Part shown: positions 4,477 to 11,870 of the stretch, in pieces
Layout: every line of letters starts with the position of its first letter
How positions within the stretch are numbered: the first letter of the stretch is position 1
DNA from: an uncultured Cellvibrionales bacterium
GTDB lineage: Bacteria > Pseudomonadota > Gammaproteobacteria > Pseudomonadales > UBA7434
Assembly (NCBI GenBank): GCA_937897785.1
Contig: CALCNB010000146.1
Span: 1-14,872, forward strand
DNA: 14,872 nt
Reading direction: 5' to 3'
The notes under the pieces: model-generated
What the model was told of the DNA's origin: nothing
Seen by the model: the letters and a program-made list of their open reading frames with translations, nothing else
Database searches by the model: none
Position numbers and translations under genes: made by a program

Positions 4477-5370
4477 TTAAGCATAACGACTGATAGTCGA
4501 TTGTACTTGTTCTAAATAACTAACGCCAAATATGTTTAAGTGATTAAGCAGGTGGTACAAGTTATAAAGAGGGACTCTTTTTCGCCAGTCGGACTCTAGG
4601 GGCCAAATTTCATTGTAGCTGTTATAAAAATCATGAGGGAAACCACCAAATAGGAGCGTCATGGCGATATCAGCTTCCCGCCAGCCATAGTATACCGCAG
4701 GATCGATTAAAGCGGGCAGTCCCTTCTCATTAACCAATAAATTACCCGACCAAAGATCACCATGAAGTAGCGATGCCGGTTGAGTGGGAATGAGCTCCGT
4801 TAGCCTTTCGCAGATGGATTCGATATAAATGATCCAGGGTGATTCCAAGAATCCATTATCGTAGGCTAGGCGCGCTTGATTAAGTAGACGATAATTACAA
4901 AAAAAAGCATGGCCATCAACGCAAAGTTGATTGAGTTGGCGACCCTTGCCACAATAATTATCACGATCTAAGCCATACATGGGGTTTTCATTGCCGACTT
5001 GTGGTGGTTGTGGTGCGCGATGGAGTTTTGCCAGTTGAAAGCCTAAAGATTGCCAGTAATCAGCGCTTTGTTCATGACCATAAAGGTAATCCATGACAAT
5101 ACAGTGATCCGAGATGTGGTGGATTTTCGCGGTATCAACGGTACTAGTTTCAGCGATTAATGTTAGGCCATGAGCTTCAACGCTTATAATGTCATTGGCT
5201 GATCCGGTTGTCAGCTTAACGACTAACTTATCGTTATCGCAATTTTCTATCAGATATATTTCGTCTCTGCCATTACCGCCAATTTTATATAGCTTGGAGT
5301 CGCGGTTAAACTGATTGCCATTTAACCACTTATAGGTCTCATGATCGAAAGTAGATGCAGTGAGGTTCAT
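4477..5370 (-). CDS. Fructosamine kinase family protein (ketosamine-3-kinase-like)
   Basis: A 297-residue member of the fructosamine/ribulosamine kinase family (PF03881, aminoglycoside-phosphotransferase fold). It phosphorylates sugars bound to protein amines so that the adduct falls apart, a deglycation repair role. Visible motifs: a nucleotide-binding start (KIGGNGRDEIYLI, about residues 28-40), the Lys-containing strand LVVKLT, VMDYLYG in the hinge, the catalytic loop LLHGDLWSGN (about 201-210), the metal-binding IDPAVYYGWREADIAM (about 224-239) and FGGFPHDFYNSY. It is the first gene of the cluster fn3k-alr-uup, with a 170-bp divergent gap upstream. Exact substrate is not readable from sequence. 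Confidence 0.9.
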   Translation of the reverse strand: MNLTASTFDHETYKWLNGNQFNRDSKLYKIGGNGRDEIYLIENCDNDKLVVKLTTGSANDIISVEAHGLTLIAETSTVDTAKIHHISDHCIVMDYLYGHEQSADYWQSLGFQLAKLHRAPQPPQVGNENPMYGLDRDNYCGKGRQLNQLCVDGHAFFCNYRLLNQARLAYDNGFLESPWIIYIESICERLTELIPTQPASLLHGDLWSGNLLVNEKGLPALIDPAVYYGWREADIAMTLLFGGFPHDFYNSYNEIWPLESDWRKRVPLYNLYHLLNHLNIFGVSYLEQVQSTISRYA

Positions 5371-5540
5371 AGGGTTTTCTCTACCTACAAATGAGATGTT
5401 GATTTTAAACCACCAATGTTACTTTTTTTATGGCACTATAACCATGCTTTAAGCTATCATAATTGGTTCTAGATTGATGATTATTTTTTTAATATATCCA
5501 TCTTAAATATACCGAGCTTGCCATTTTTAGGTGATGTTAA
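5371..5540. promoter_or_regulatory. Divergent intergenic region between fructosamine kinase and 5'-nucleotidase genes
   Basis: This A+T-rich 170-bp gap must hold promoters for both directions. A possible plus-strand -35 (TTGATG, 5474-5479) is not followed by a well-spaced -10, so no promoter is assigned. AGGTGA at 5529-5534 is the ribosome site for the nucleotidase. Confidence 0.35.
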
Positions 5541-6461
5541 TTGACAAATCATTTAGCTGAAAATCTTGTTATTGCGATCTCTTCAAGTGCCATGTTCAAC
5601 ATGGATGAAAGCCACCGTGTATACTCAGAGCAAGGCCTAGCGGCTTATTCTAAGTATCAAATCGATCATGAAGAGGAACCGCTTGCGCCAGGTGAAGCTT
5701 TCCCTTTGGTTAAGAAATTGCTTGCTTTGAATGATCGACTCAACGTGTCAGGTCGTGTCGAAGTTATTCTACTCTCTCGAAATAGCGCAGACACTGGCTT
5801 ACGCATCTTTAATTCAATTGAACATTATGGTCTCGACATTACTCGCGCCGCATTTTGCAGCGGCGAGCGACCCTATCGTTATATACAGGCTTTTGGCTGT
5901 CAGCTCTTTCTTTCGACTGATGCTGAAGATGTCAGGGCGGCTTTAACAGCAGGTGTTGCAGCTGCCAATATTTTACCTAAAAGCGATCCGGCTAGTCTTG
6001 AGGTAAGCCCCTCTGATGGCCAACTTCGTTTTGCTTTCGATGGTGATGCTGTGTTATTTTCTGATGAAGCCGAGCAGATTTATAAAGCCGATGGACTAGC
6101 CGCTTTCACAGAAAAAGAGCGAGCGGCAGCTAAACAGCCCCTCAGTGGAGGGCCTTTCAAGTCATTCTTAGCGGCTTTGCAGCTGTTACAGTCCGAGTTT
6201 ACAGGCGATGACTCTCCGATAAGAACGGCCTTAGTCACTGCCCGTTCTGCTCCTGCTCATGAAAGGGTGATTCGAACGCTTCGCGCTTGGAATATTCGTA
6301 TTGATGAATCGCTCTTTTTAGGTGGTATGCCCAAAGTTGATTTCCTAAGAGCTTACGGCGCAGATATTTTCTTTGATGACCAAAGAGGGCATTGTGATTT
6401 GGCTGTCGAGCACATCGCAACCGGTCATGTTCCACACGGCGTGGCAAATAAACAGACTTGA
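5541..6461 (+). CDS. Cytosolic 5'-nucleotidase family protein (PF06189 type)
   Basis: A 306-residue protein of the cN-I-like 5'-nucleotidase family, predicted to dephosphorylate nucleoside monophosphates in the cytoplasm. The N-terminal half has the family blocks VIAISSSAMFNMDESHRVY, EEEPLAPGEAFPLVKKLLALN and LLSRNSADTGLRIFNSIEHYGLDITRA. The C-terminal half carries the HAD-like catalytic set: FDGDAVLF (Asp167 and Asp169), TARSAPAHERVI, and LGGMPKVDFLRAYGADIFFDDQ. The start is TTG at 5541, chosen because AGGTGA lies 6 bases upstream; the first in-frame ATG is at codon 18. It lies 29 bp before cysB on the same strand, so the two may share a transcript. Substrate preference cannot be told. Confidence 0.85.
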   Translation: MTNHLAENLVIAISSSAMFNMDESHRVYSEQGLAAYSKYQIDHEEEPLAPGEAFPLVKKLLALNDRLNVSGRVEVILLSRNSADTGLRIFNSIEHYGLDITRAAFCSGERPYRYIQAFGCQLFLSTDAEDVRAALTAGVAAANILPKSDPASLEVSPSDGQLRFAFDGDAVLFSDEAEQIYKADGLAAFTEKERAAAKQPLSGGPFKSFLAALQLLQSEFTGDDSPIRTALVTARSAPAHERVIRTLRAWNIRIDESLFLGGMPKVDFLRAYGADIFFDDQRGHCDLAVEHIATGHVPHGVANKQT

Positions 6462-6490
6462 TTTAATTAATGGCAGGATGGCGTTAGTCT

Positions 6491-7465
6491 ATGAAGCTAC
6501 AACAACTACGGTATATTTGGGAGGTGGCTCATCACGACCTTAATGTTTCTGCCACCGCTCAGAGTCTCTTTACCTCACAGCCTGGCATAAGCAAACAGAT
6601 TCGTCTTTTGGAAGATGAGCTTGGTGTGGAAATATTTGCTCGAAGTGGTAAGCATTTGACGCGGGTCACACCGGCCGGCGAGGCCATTCTCAAAACCGCT
6701 GGAGAAGTATTAAGGCAGGTTGAAAGCATTAAGCAGGTCGCGCAAGAGTTTAGTCATGAAAAGCGGGGCAGTTTATCAATTGCAACTACGCATACCCAAG
6801 CGCGTTATGCCTTGCCTAAGCCTATCGAAATGTTTATGTCTAAGTATCCTGAGGTATCTTTGCACATGCACCAGGGAACACCTATGCAAATTTCTGAACA
6901 GGCGGCTGATGGAGCGGTCGATTTTGCTATCGCTACTGAAGCTCTAGAGCTATTCTCTGATCTTTTAATGATGCCTTGCTATCGCTGGAATCGATGTATT
7001 TTGGTGCCGAAATCACACCCACTAGCGAAGCTTAGTCGCCTTAGCCTTGAAGACGTTGCTAGTTATCCTATTATCACTTATGTATTTGGTTTTACAGGTC
7101 GATCTAAGCTTGATGAGGCGTTTTTTACCCGCGGACTGTCTCCTAAGGTGGTTTTTACTGCTGCTGATGCTGATGTGATAAAGACCTACGTTAGATTGGG
7201 ATTAGGTATTGGTATTGTCGCTCAAATGGCCTATGATGAAAAAATTGACAGTGATCTAGTGGCTTTGGATGCCAGCCATCTATTCACGCCCAGTGTTACC
7301 AAGATTGGTTTTCGTCGCGGCACTTTTATCCGCGGTTATATGTATGATTTTATTCGGATGTTTGCCCCCCATTTAACTAAAGATTTAGTTGAGCAAGCTT
7401 ATCTTTGTAGCAATAAGGTTGAAATAGACGAATTATTCGAGCATATCGAATTGCCCTTGTATTAA
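6491..7465 (+). CDS. cysB: CysB, LysR-type regulator of cysteine biosynthesis
   Basis: At 324 residues it has the exact length of E. coli CysB and aligns along its whole span. The winged helix-turn-helix is at the N-terminus (MKLQQLRYIWEVAHHDLNVSATAQSL..TSQPGISKQIRLLEDELG). The effector domain includes TTHTQARYALP (about residues 99-109), the sulfate/acetylserine-pocket segment SLHMHQGTP, FGFTGRS, and TAADADVIKTYVRLGLGIG. CysB activates sulfate-assimilation genes with N-acetylserine as inducer. AGGA lies 13 bases before the ATG, a rather long spacing. The gene precedes thrH by about 65 bp; the regulated cysH found between them in P. aeruginosa is absent here. Confidence 0.96.
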   Translation: MKLQQLRYIWEVAHHDLNVSATAQSLFTSQPGISKQIRLLEDELGVEIFARSGKHLTRVTPAGEAILKTAGEVLRQVESIKQVAQEFSHEKRGSLSIATTHTQARYALPKPIEMFMSKYPEVSLHMHQGTPMQISEQAADGAVDFAIATEALELFSDLLMMPCYRWNRCILVPKSHPLAKLSRLSLEDVASYPIITYVFGFTGRSKLDEAFFTRGLSPKVVFTAADADVIKTYVRLGLGIGIVAQMAYDEKIDSDLVALDASHLFTPSVTKIGFRRGTFIRGYMYDFIRMFAPHLTKDLVEQAYLCSNKVEIDELFEHIELPLY

Positions 7466-7530
7466 TTATCCCGCTAAATAGCACCTATTATTGAGTGGGT
7501 GGTATATTTGTTTGTGAGTAGAGGTTGATT

Positions 7531-8148
7531 GTGGAAATTGCATGTTTAGATTTGGAAGGTGTTTTAGTTCCTGAAATATGGATTGATTTTGCTGAGCGGA
7601 CTGGTATTGAGGCTTTAAAAGCCACTACCCGAGATATCCCTGATTACGATGTTTTGATGTCGCAGCGCCTTCAGATTTTAAAAGATAATGGTTTAAAGCT
7701 TCAGGATATCCAGGCGGTTATTGCCGATATTGCGCCTTTAGACGGTGCGGCAGAATTTATCGATTGGCTCAGGGAGCGTTTTCAGGTGGTGATACTTTCA
7801 GATACCTTCTATGAGTTTTCAGCGCCGTTGATGAAACAGCTTGGTTGGCCAACTTTGTTTTGTCATCGTTTAGAGTCTGATGCAGAAGGCAATGTTGTCA
7901 ATTACCACCTACGCCAGAAAGATCCCAAGCGACAGTCTGTTAAAGCTTTTCATTCACTGCAATACCGAGTGATTGCTGCGGGTGACTCCTATAATGATAC
8001 GACCATGCTTTCTGAGGCTGAAGTTGGTATTTTATTTCATGCGCCACAAAATGTTAAAGATGAGTTTCCACAGTTTACATCGGTGGATACGTTTGCCGAT
8101 TTAAAGCAGGCCTTCCTTAATGCTAGCGTTCGAGATTTATCACTATAA
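7531..8148 (+). CDS. thrH: ThrH, phosphoserine phosphatase / homoserine phosphotransferase
   Basis: A 205-residue HAD-superfamily enzyme nearly identical in layout to Pseudomonas ThrH, which dephosphorylates phosphoserine and can pass the phosphate to homoserine. Motif I is CLDLEGVL (Asp7, with Glu9 in the second position as in ThrH), motif II is ILSDTFYEF, the lysine segment is RQKDPKRQS, and motif III is AAGDSYNDTTML. I set the start at GTG 7531 because AGAGG ends 6 bases upstream and the protein then begins MEIACLDLEG like its homologue. A TTG at 7525 would abut the ribosome site. It ends 7 bp from the convergent pabB stop, with no terminator in between. Confidence 0.93.
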   Translation: MEIACLDLEGVLVPEIWIDFAERTGIEALKATTRDIPDYDVLMSQRLQILKDNGLKLQDIQAVIADIAPLDGAAEFIDWLRERFQVVILSDTFYEFSAPLMKQLGWPTLFCHRLESDAEGNVVNYHLRQKDPKRQSVKAFHSLQYRVIAAGDSYNDTTMLSEAEVGILFHAPQNVKDEFPQFTSVDTFADLKQAFLNASVRDLSL

Positions 8149-8155
8149 TGCTTGA

Positions 8156-9595
8156 TTAATATTCCTTTGCCTTAGGATTTGAGGCTAGGGCGGTTAGCAG
8201 ATTGTTGATCTTATGCAGACTCTCTTGGTACTCGGCCTCAAGCTCAGAATCGGCAACAATGCCGCCACCGCCCCAACAGTTCACTTGTCCAGATGAGTGT
8301 TCGTCTTGCTGAGAAAATAGCAGGCTGCGAATTAAAATGTTAGAATCCATATCGCCAGAATTATTGATGTAGGCGACTGATCCGCAATAAATAGAGCGTG
8401 AGAAGTTCTCTAGTTGATCGATGATTTCCATCGATCGACGTTTAGGTGCGCCAGTCACTGACCCACCGGGTAGAGTCTTTCTTAGAAGCCGAAGTGATTG
8501 ATGCGGACTACTTTCTTTTAAGTCGCCTTTTACAGTGCTGACCATATGATGAACATTAGGGTGTGTTTCGATTTGAAATAATGAGGGAACGTTTACACTG
8601 CCAAGTTCACAGCATTTGCCAATGTCATTTCGCATTAAATCAACAATCATTAAATTCTCAGCACGGTCTTTTTCAGATCCGCTAAGTTCCGCCATAAGTT
8701 TGGCATCTTCCAGGGCGTTGTTGACTCTTTTTCTCGTACCTTTAATGGGTTGAGTCTTTACAGCAGTTTGATTGACTTGAATAAATCTTTCTGGTGATAG
8801 GCTCACTAAAGTGGATTGTGGCAGTTCAAAATAAACGGCAAATGGGGTGGGCGAAACAGTCCGTAATTGCTTATAGGCTTGCCAAGTATCACCCTGATAG
8901 CTGGCTGTAAATTGTTGGGCGACATTGATTTGGTAGCAGTCGCCGGCATTAATAAATGCTTTGCTTCTGCTGAAGGCTTTTTCATAGTCTTCTTTATTAC
9001 CATTAAGCTGCCACTCAGAGGTGAGTATTAACGGCGAAAAGGCTGGTTTGCTCATATCCGTTTCTAGACTTCTCAGGAGACGATCAAACTTGCTGTAATC
9101 ATATTTTGGGTCGGCTATTAGCCATGCCAGTCGTTGTTGATGATCTTGCACAATAGCCCACTGATAAATGCCGATGATGATGCTTGGCCAGTCAGATTGT
9201 TCGGGTGCCGGAAGTTGATTTAACGGCATGCCAAAGTCATAGCTGAATACTCCTATGGCGCCAGATACGAAGGGGCTGTGTTCGTGGCAGCTATCTTTTG
9301 TGGTAAATCGATCAATGGCCGTATTGATAAGCTCGAAGCTATGAGAAGAATCGACTTGGCTTAGATCAAAAAAGTCGATGTTTTCATTACCGGTAGTGTG
9401 TTTTAAGCCTTCCATTGCCACTGAACTTAGCAAGGCCGCGGGCTGAGCCGCAGTGATGTCGAAGCGGCCATTGCTTGCATGAGCGTTGCTATCCAGTAAG
9501 ATCGGAAAATCAAGATGACGAATCCGCTCAAAGTAATCACAGCTATTCTCTAGGTAGTGAATTGATGCAACTTGTGTGCAAGGCCTTGTTGTCAT
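8156..9595 (-). CDS. pabB: Aminodeoxychorismate synthase component I
   Basis: The 479-residue protein has an anthranilate-synthase-type N-terminal region and a C-terminal chorismate-binding domain. The diagnostic segments are QPIKGTRKR (the PIKGT motif of PabB, with Lys in the active site), EKDRAENLMIVDLMRNDIGK, and LPGGSVTGAPKRRSMEIIDQLE near residues 374-395, followed by YCGSVAYI and WGGGGIVADSE. It converts chorismate and glutamine-derived ammonia to 4-amino-4-deoxychorismate for folate, with PabA as partner (not in the window). The PIKGT motif favours PabB over TrpE, and the neighbour thrH agrees with the Pseudomonas order. The start ATG has no striking ribosome site. Confidence 0.93.
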   Translation of the reverse strand: MTTRPCTQVASIHYLENSCDYFERIRHLDFPILLDSNAHASNGRFDITAAQPAALLSSVAMEGLKHTTGNENIDFFDLSQVDSSHSFELINTAIDRFTTKDSCHEHSPFVSGAIGVFSYDFGMPLNQLPAPEQSDWPSIIIGIYQWAIVQDHQQRLAWLIADPKYDYSKFDRLLRSLETDMSKPAFSPLILTSEWQLNGNKEDYEKAFSRSKAFINAGDCYQINVAQQFTASYQGDTWQAYKQLRTVSPTPFAVYFELPQSTLVSLSPERFIQVNQTAVKTQPIKGTRKRVNNALEDAKLMAELSGSEKDRAENLMIVDLMRNDIGKCCELGSVNVPSLFQIETHPNVHHMVSTVKGDLKESSPHQSLRLLRKTLPGGSVTGAPKRRSMEIIDQLENFSRSIYCGSVAYINNSGDMDSNILIRSLLFSQQDEHSSGQVNCWGGGGIVADSELEAEYQESLHKINNLLTALASNPKAKEY

Positions 9596-10059
9596 AGCGA
9601 AAAGCCAAAATTATCTGTTCGCTCGCCGCGTGCGATTGAGCGAAATATAGTCGAAGGCGGTTTAAAAATGATTGATAGTGCCTGCTGGCGATGGCTTTGG
9701 TCAATTGACATAAGTTATTAATTACAATAAGGTTCTGGGTTTAAATTGAGCTGAAATCGCGTCTTTTTAGCGGCGTAATAAGCCCACGATATAGCTATTA
9801 AATTAATTGCTTGACGGCTTCTTTATCTCTTAGCTAAAAGTGAAGCGATGGCCACTGGTGTCACAGTGTTTACTGTGGTGTCATAGATGAAGCCATAACA
9901 TTGAAATGGTATTGCCTAATAAAGAGATTTCAGCCCCAATTGAGTCTAATTTTAATATGATACTTTTTAAAACATGAAACCGATAGTAGGGCATTTGCCA
10001 GTAATTACCACAAAAATGCCAATTAAAGCTATTGTTGCAGAAGTGACAGGAATCTTCAT
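9596..10059. promoter_or_regulatory. 464-bp divergent regulatory gap between pabB and the acyl-CoA carboxylase genes
   Basis: No credible gene lies here; the frame at 9881-10084 has no family features or ribosome site. Near the pabB start, 9619-9645 holds the 7-bp inverted repeat TTCGCTC/GAGCGAA. Further right, a possible weak promoter for the carboxylase begins with TTGACG at 9811-9816, with only a poor -10. An operator-like repeat follows at 9856-9883. AGGAA at 10048-10052 is the ribosome site of the carboxyltransferase gene, leaving a leader of up to 200 bases. Confidence 0.4.
9856..9883. promoter_or_regulatory. Operator-like repeat upstream of the carboxylase genes
   Basis: Two direct copies of TGGTGTCA (9856-9863 and 9876-9883) flank and overlap a perfect inverted repeat CACAGT-GTTT-ACTGTG (9862-9877). 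Such compact symmetry suggests a dimeric regulator site or a small RNA hairpin. There is no T-run, so it is not a terminator. The regulator is unknown; it does not match the PsrA or FadR operators as I know them. Confidence 0.4.
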
Positions 10060-11784
10060 ATGACAGTCGAAGTCCCAAAAGCAAGTTTAAACAATCCCTT
10101 TCTAGAGCATCAGGAGATGGAGTTTACAGTACCTGGGCAGGCATCCTATCAGCCAGGTCTCTACGAAGAAAAGTTAAAGCAGGGTTATGAGTTAATGCAG
10201 AGGCCGTTCAAGGCGGCTGGAGAGACCAATACTCAAAAACAACATTTAAAAAATCGAATGACTATTTGGGAGCGTATAGGCGTTTTGAGCGCTAAGCCTC
10301 CCACTATATTGTTTCAGAATTGGGGGGAGAATCTAGACGGGGCGTCCCTAGTCACGGCGATTATTGATATTGACGGTCGTGATGTCGCATTGTATGGCCA
10401 TGACTTTACCGTTAGAGCGGGCTCTATGGATGCGACTAATGGTAAGAAATTGGCGCAATTATTCGAGTTAGCCGGCAAGCGTAAAATACCGCTGGTTGGT
10501 TTAAATGATTCGGCTGGTGCTTATGTGCCCGCAGGTGTCGGTGGTCTTGATGGCTATGCAGAGGCCTTTACCGCGTTGAGAAAAATCAATGGTGTTGTTC
10601 CCAGCATCATGTGCATGTTTGGATTTAATGCTGGCGGTGGTTCCTATTTGCCTCGGCAAGGCACATTTATGATACAGCCAAAGAATACCTTCTTTGGTTT
10701 AACAGGGCCGGGTGTTGTTAAGTCGGTCTTAGGTGAAGACGTTACACCTGATGAGCTTGGTGGGCCCAGTGTTCACAGTCAATCTGGGGTGACGGATTTC
10801 GTTGTTGATGATGAAGTCGCTGCTTTGCTGAAAGTGCGAGAGTTACTCAAGTATATACCTGATAACAATAGTCAAGCAGCACCGTTTCAAGCGACATCTG
10901 ATCCCTTATCGCGTAAAACCTGGGATGTGGATATTTTACTGAAAAAAGCCTTCAACTCGCCCACTGGCATGAATACGCCAGTCGATATTAGCATTGTTAT
11001 TCAGCAGTTGAGTGACCACGGTGATTTTCTAGAAATACAGGCTCTAAGAGCAAGGAATACGATCACCGCGCTTGGTCGCTTAGGTGGTCATGTGGTGGGG
11101 TTTGTCGCGAATAATAGTGCGGTCTCTTCTGGTCAAATTGACATTCATGCGGCCTATAAAAATGCTCGCTTTATTCGTTTTTGTAACCTCTACAATATTC
11201 CTATTATCTTTATGGAAGATACCACTGGATTTTTACCCGGTAAAGAACAGGAGCAAGACGGTATTGTCCAAGCCGGTCGGGCTATGCTTGATGCCATCAT
11301 CGACCTAAGAACGCCACGCTTTTTATTAATTTTAAGGAATGCGTTTGGCGGTGCTTATGCTTCGTTTAATAATTATCCGACAGGGGCCGATTTTGTGGTT
11401 GCCTTACCGACTACTCGTGCTGCCGTCATGGGGCCTGCTGGGGTTGATTTCGTTTATAAAAAAGAGCTCAAGGCTATCAAGGCCGCAGCCAAAACGATGT
11501 TGGCTGACGAGCTTAAGGCTCTACAGACTTCTGGCGCTGATGCAAAGGTCAGCCAAGAACAGGCGCAGTCGGTTGTTGATTCATGGGTTAAGACTCAACA
11601 GGCTGAATTGGCACTTCGTTACGAGGATGAGTTAATGAATCCGAAAGAGGCGTTAAGCCTTGGTTCTATTTCACAAATTGCAATGCCAGGTGACTTGCGT
11701 CAAGTATTAGGTGAAAACATGCGTTTTCACTTGCGGCATTATCAGCCTGAGCCAATGACGGGGCCGCAGAGAGAATTCCACTAA
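10060..11784 (+). CDS. Acyl-CoA carboxylase, carboxyltransferase (beta) subunit
   Basis: A 574-residue member of the PF01039 carboxyltransferase family, with both crotonase-like halves on one chain. It moves CO2 from carboxybiotin to an acyl-CoA. The N-half has LVGLNDSAGAYVPAGVGGLDGYAEAF and the glycine turn FGFNAGGGSYLP (residues 187-198). The C-half has RFCNLYNIPIIFMEDTTGFLPG and the second glycine turn NAFGGAYASF (427-436), then PTTRAAVMGPAGVDFVY. The usual family motif around the last turn is AYGGAYDVM, so Asp is replaced by Ala here, which may bear on acyl preference. AGGAA 7 bases upstream supports the ATG. The biotin-carboxylase partner begins 86 bp downstream. Propionyl-CoA is the likeliest substrate given the gene at the right edge, but this is inference. 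Confidence 0.9.
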   Translation: MTVEVPKASLNNPFLEHQEMEFTVPGQASYQPGLYEEKLKQGYELMQRPFKAAGETNTQKQHLKNRMTIWERIGVLSAKPPTILFQNWGENLDGASLVTAIIDIDGRDVALYGHDFTVRAGSMDATNGKKLAQLFELAGKRKIPLVGLNDSAGAYVPAGVGGLDGYAEAFTALRKINGVVPSIMCMFGFNAGGGSYLPRQGTFMIQPKNTFFGLTGPGVVKSVLGEDVTPDELGGPSVHSQSGVTDFVVDDEVAALLKVRELLKYIPDNNSQAAPFQATSDPLSRKTWDVDILLKKAFNSPTGMNTPVDISIVIQQLSDHGDFLEIQALRARNTITALGRLGGHVVGFVANNSAVSSGQIDIHAAYKNARFIRFCNLYNIPIIFMEDTTGFLPGKEQEQDGIVQAGRAMLDAIIDLRTPRFLLILRNAFGGAYASFNNYPTGADFVVALPTTRAAVMGPAGVDFVYKKELKAIKAAAKTMLADELKALQTSGADAKVSQEQAQSVVDSWVKTQQAELALRYEDELMNPKEALSLGSISQIAMPGDLRQVLGENMRFHLRHYQPEPMTGPQREFH

Positions 11785-11812
11785 TAGAGTAGCTGCGGTT
11801 GGCCAGCCGAAG

Positions 11813-11828
11813 TCACTGTTTATAGTGA
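11813..11828 (+). promoter_or_regulatory. Small hairpin between the two carboxylase genes
   Basis: TCACT-GTTTAT-AGTGA forms a 5-bp inverted repeat 43 bases before the biotin-carboxylase start. It resembles the element at 9862-9877 (shared GTCAC...GTTTA...GTG). It is short and may be chance. Confidence 0.25.
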
Positions 11829-11870
11829 TTGTTGTGGCGATAACTATTTGATAAGACATTGAGGAAGCAT

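Noticed and set aside
8141..8160. Bidirectional terminator between thrH and pabB
   Set aside because: The 7-bp gap has no GC stem or T-run.
9881..10084. 67-residue minus-strand frame in the pabB-carboxylase gap
   Set aside because: It overlaps the carboxyltransferase start, has no ribosome site and no recognisable feature.
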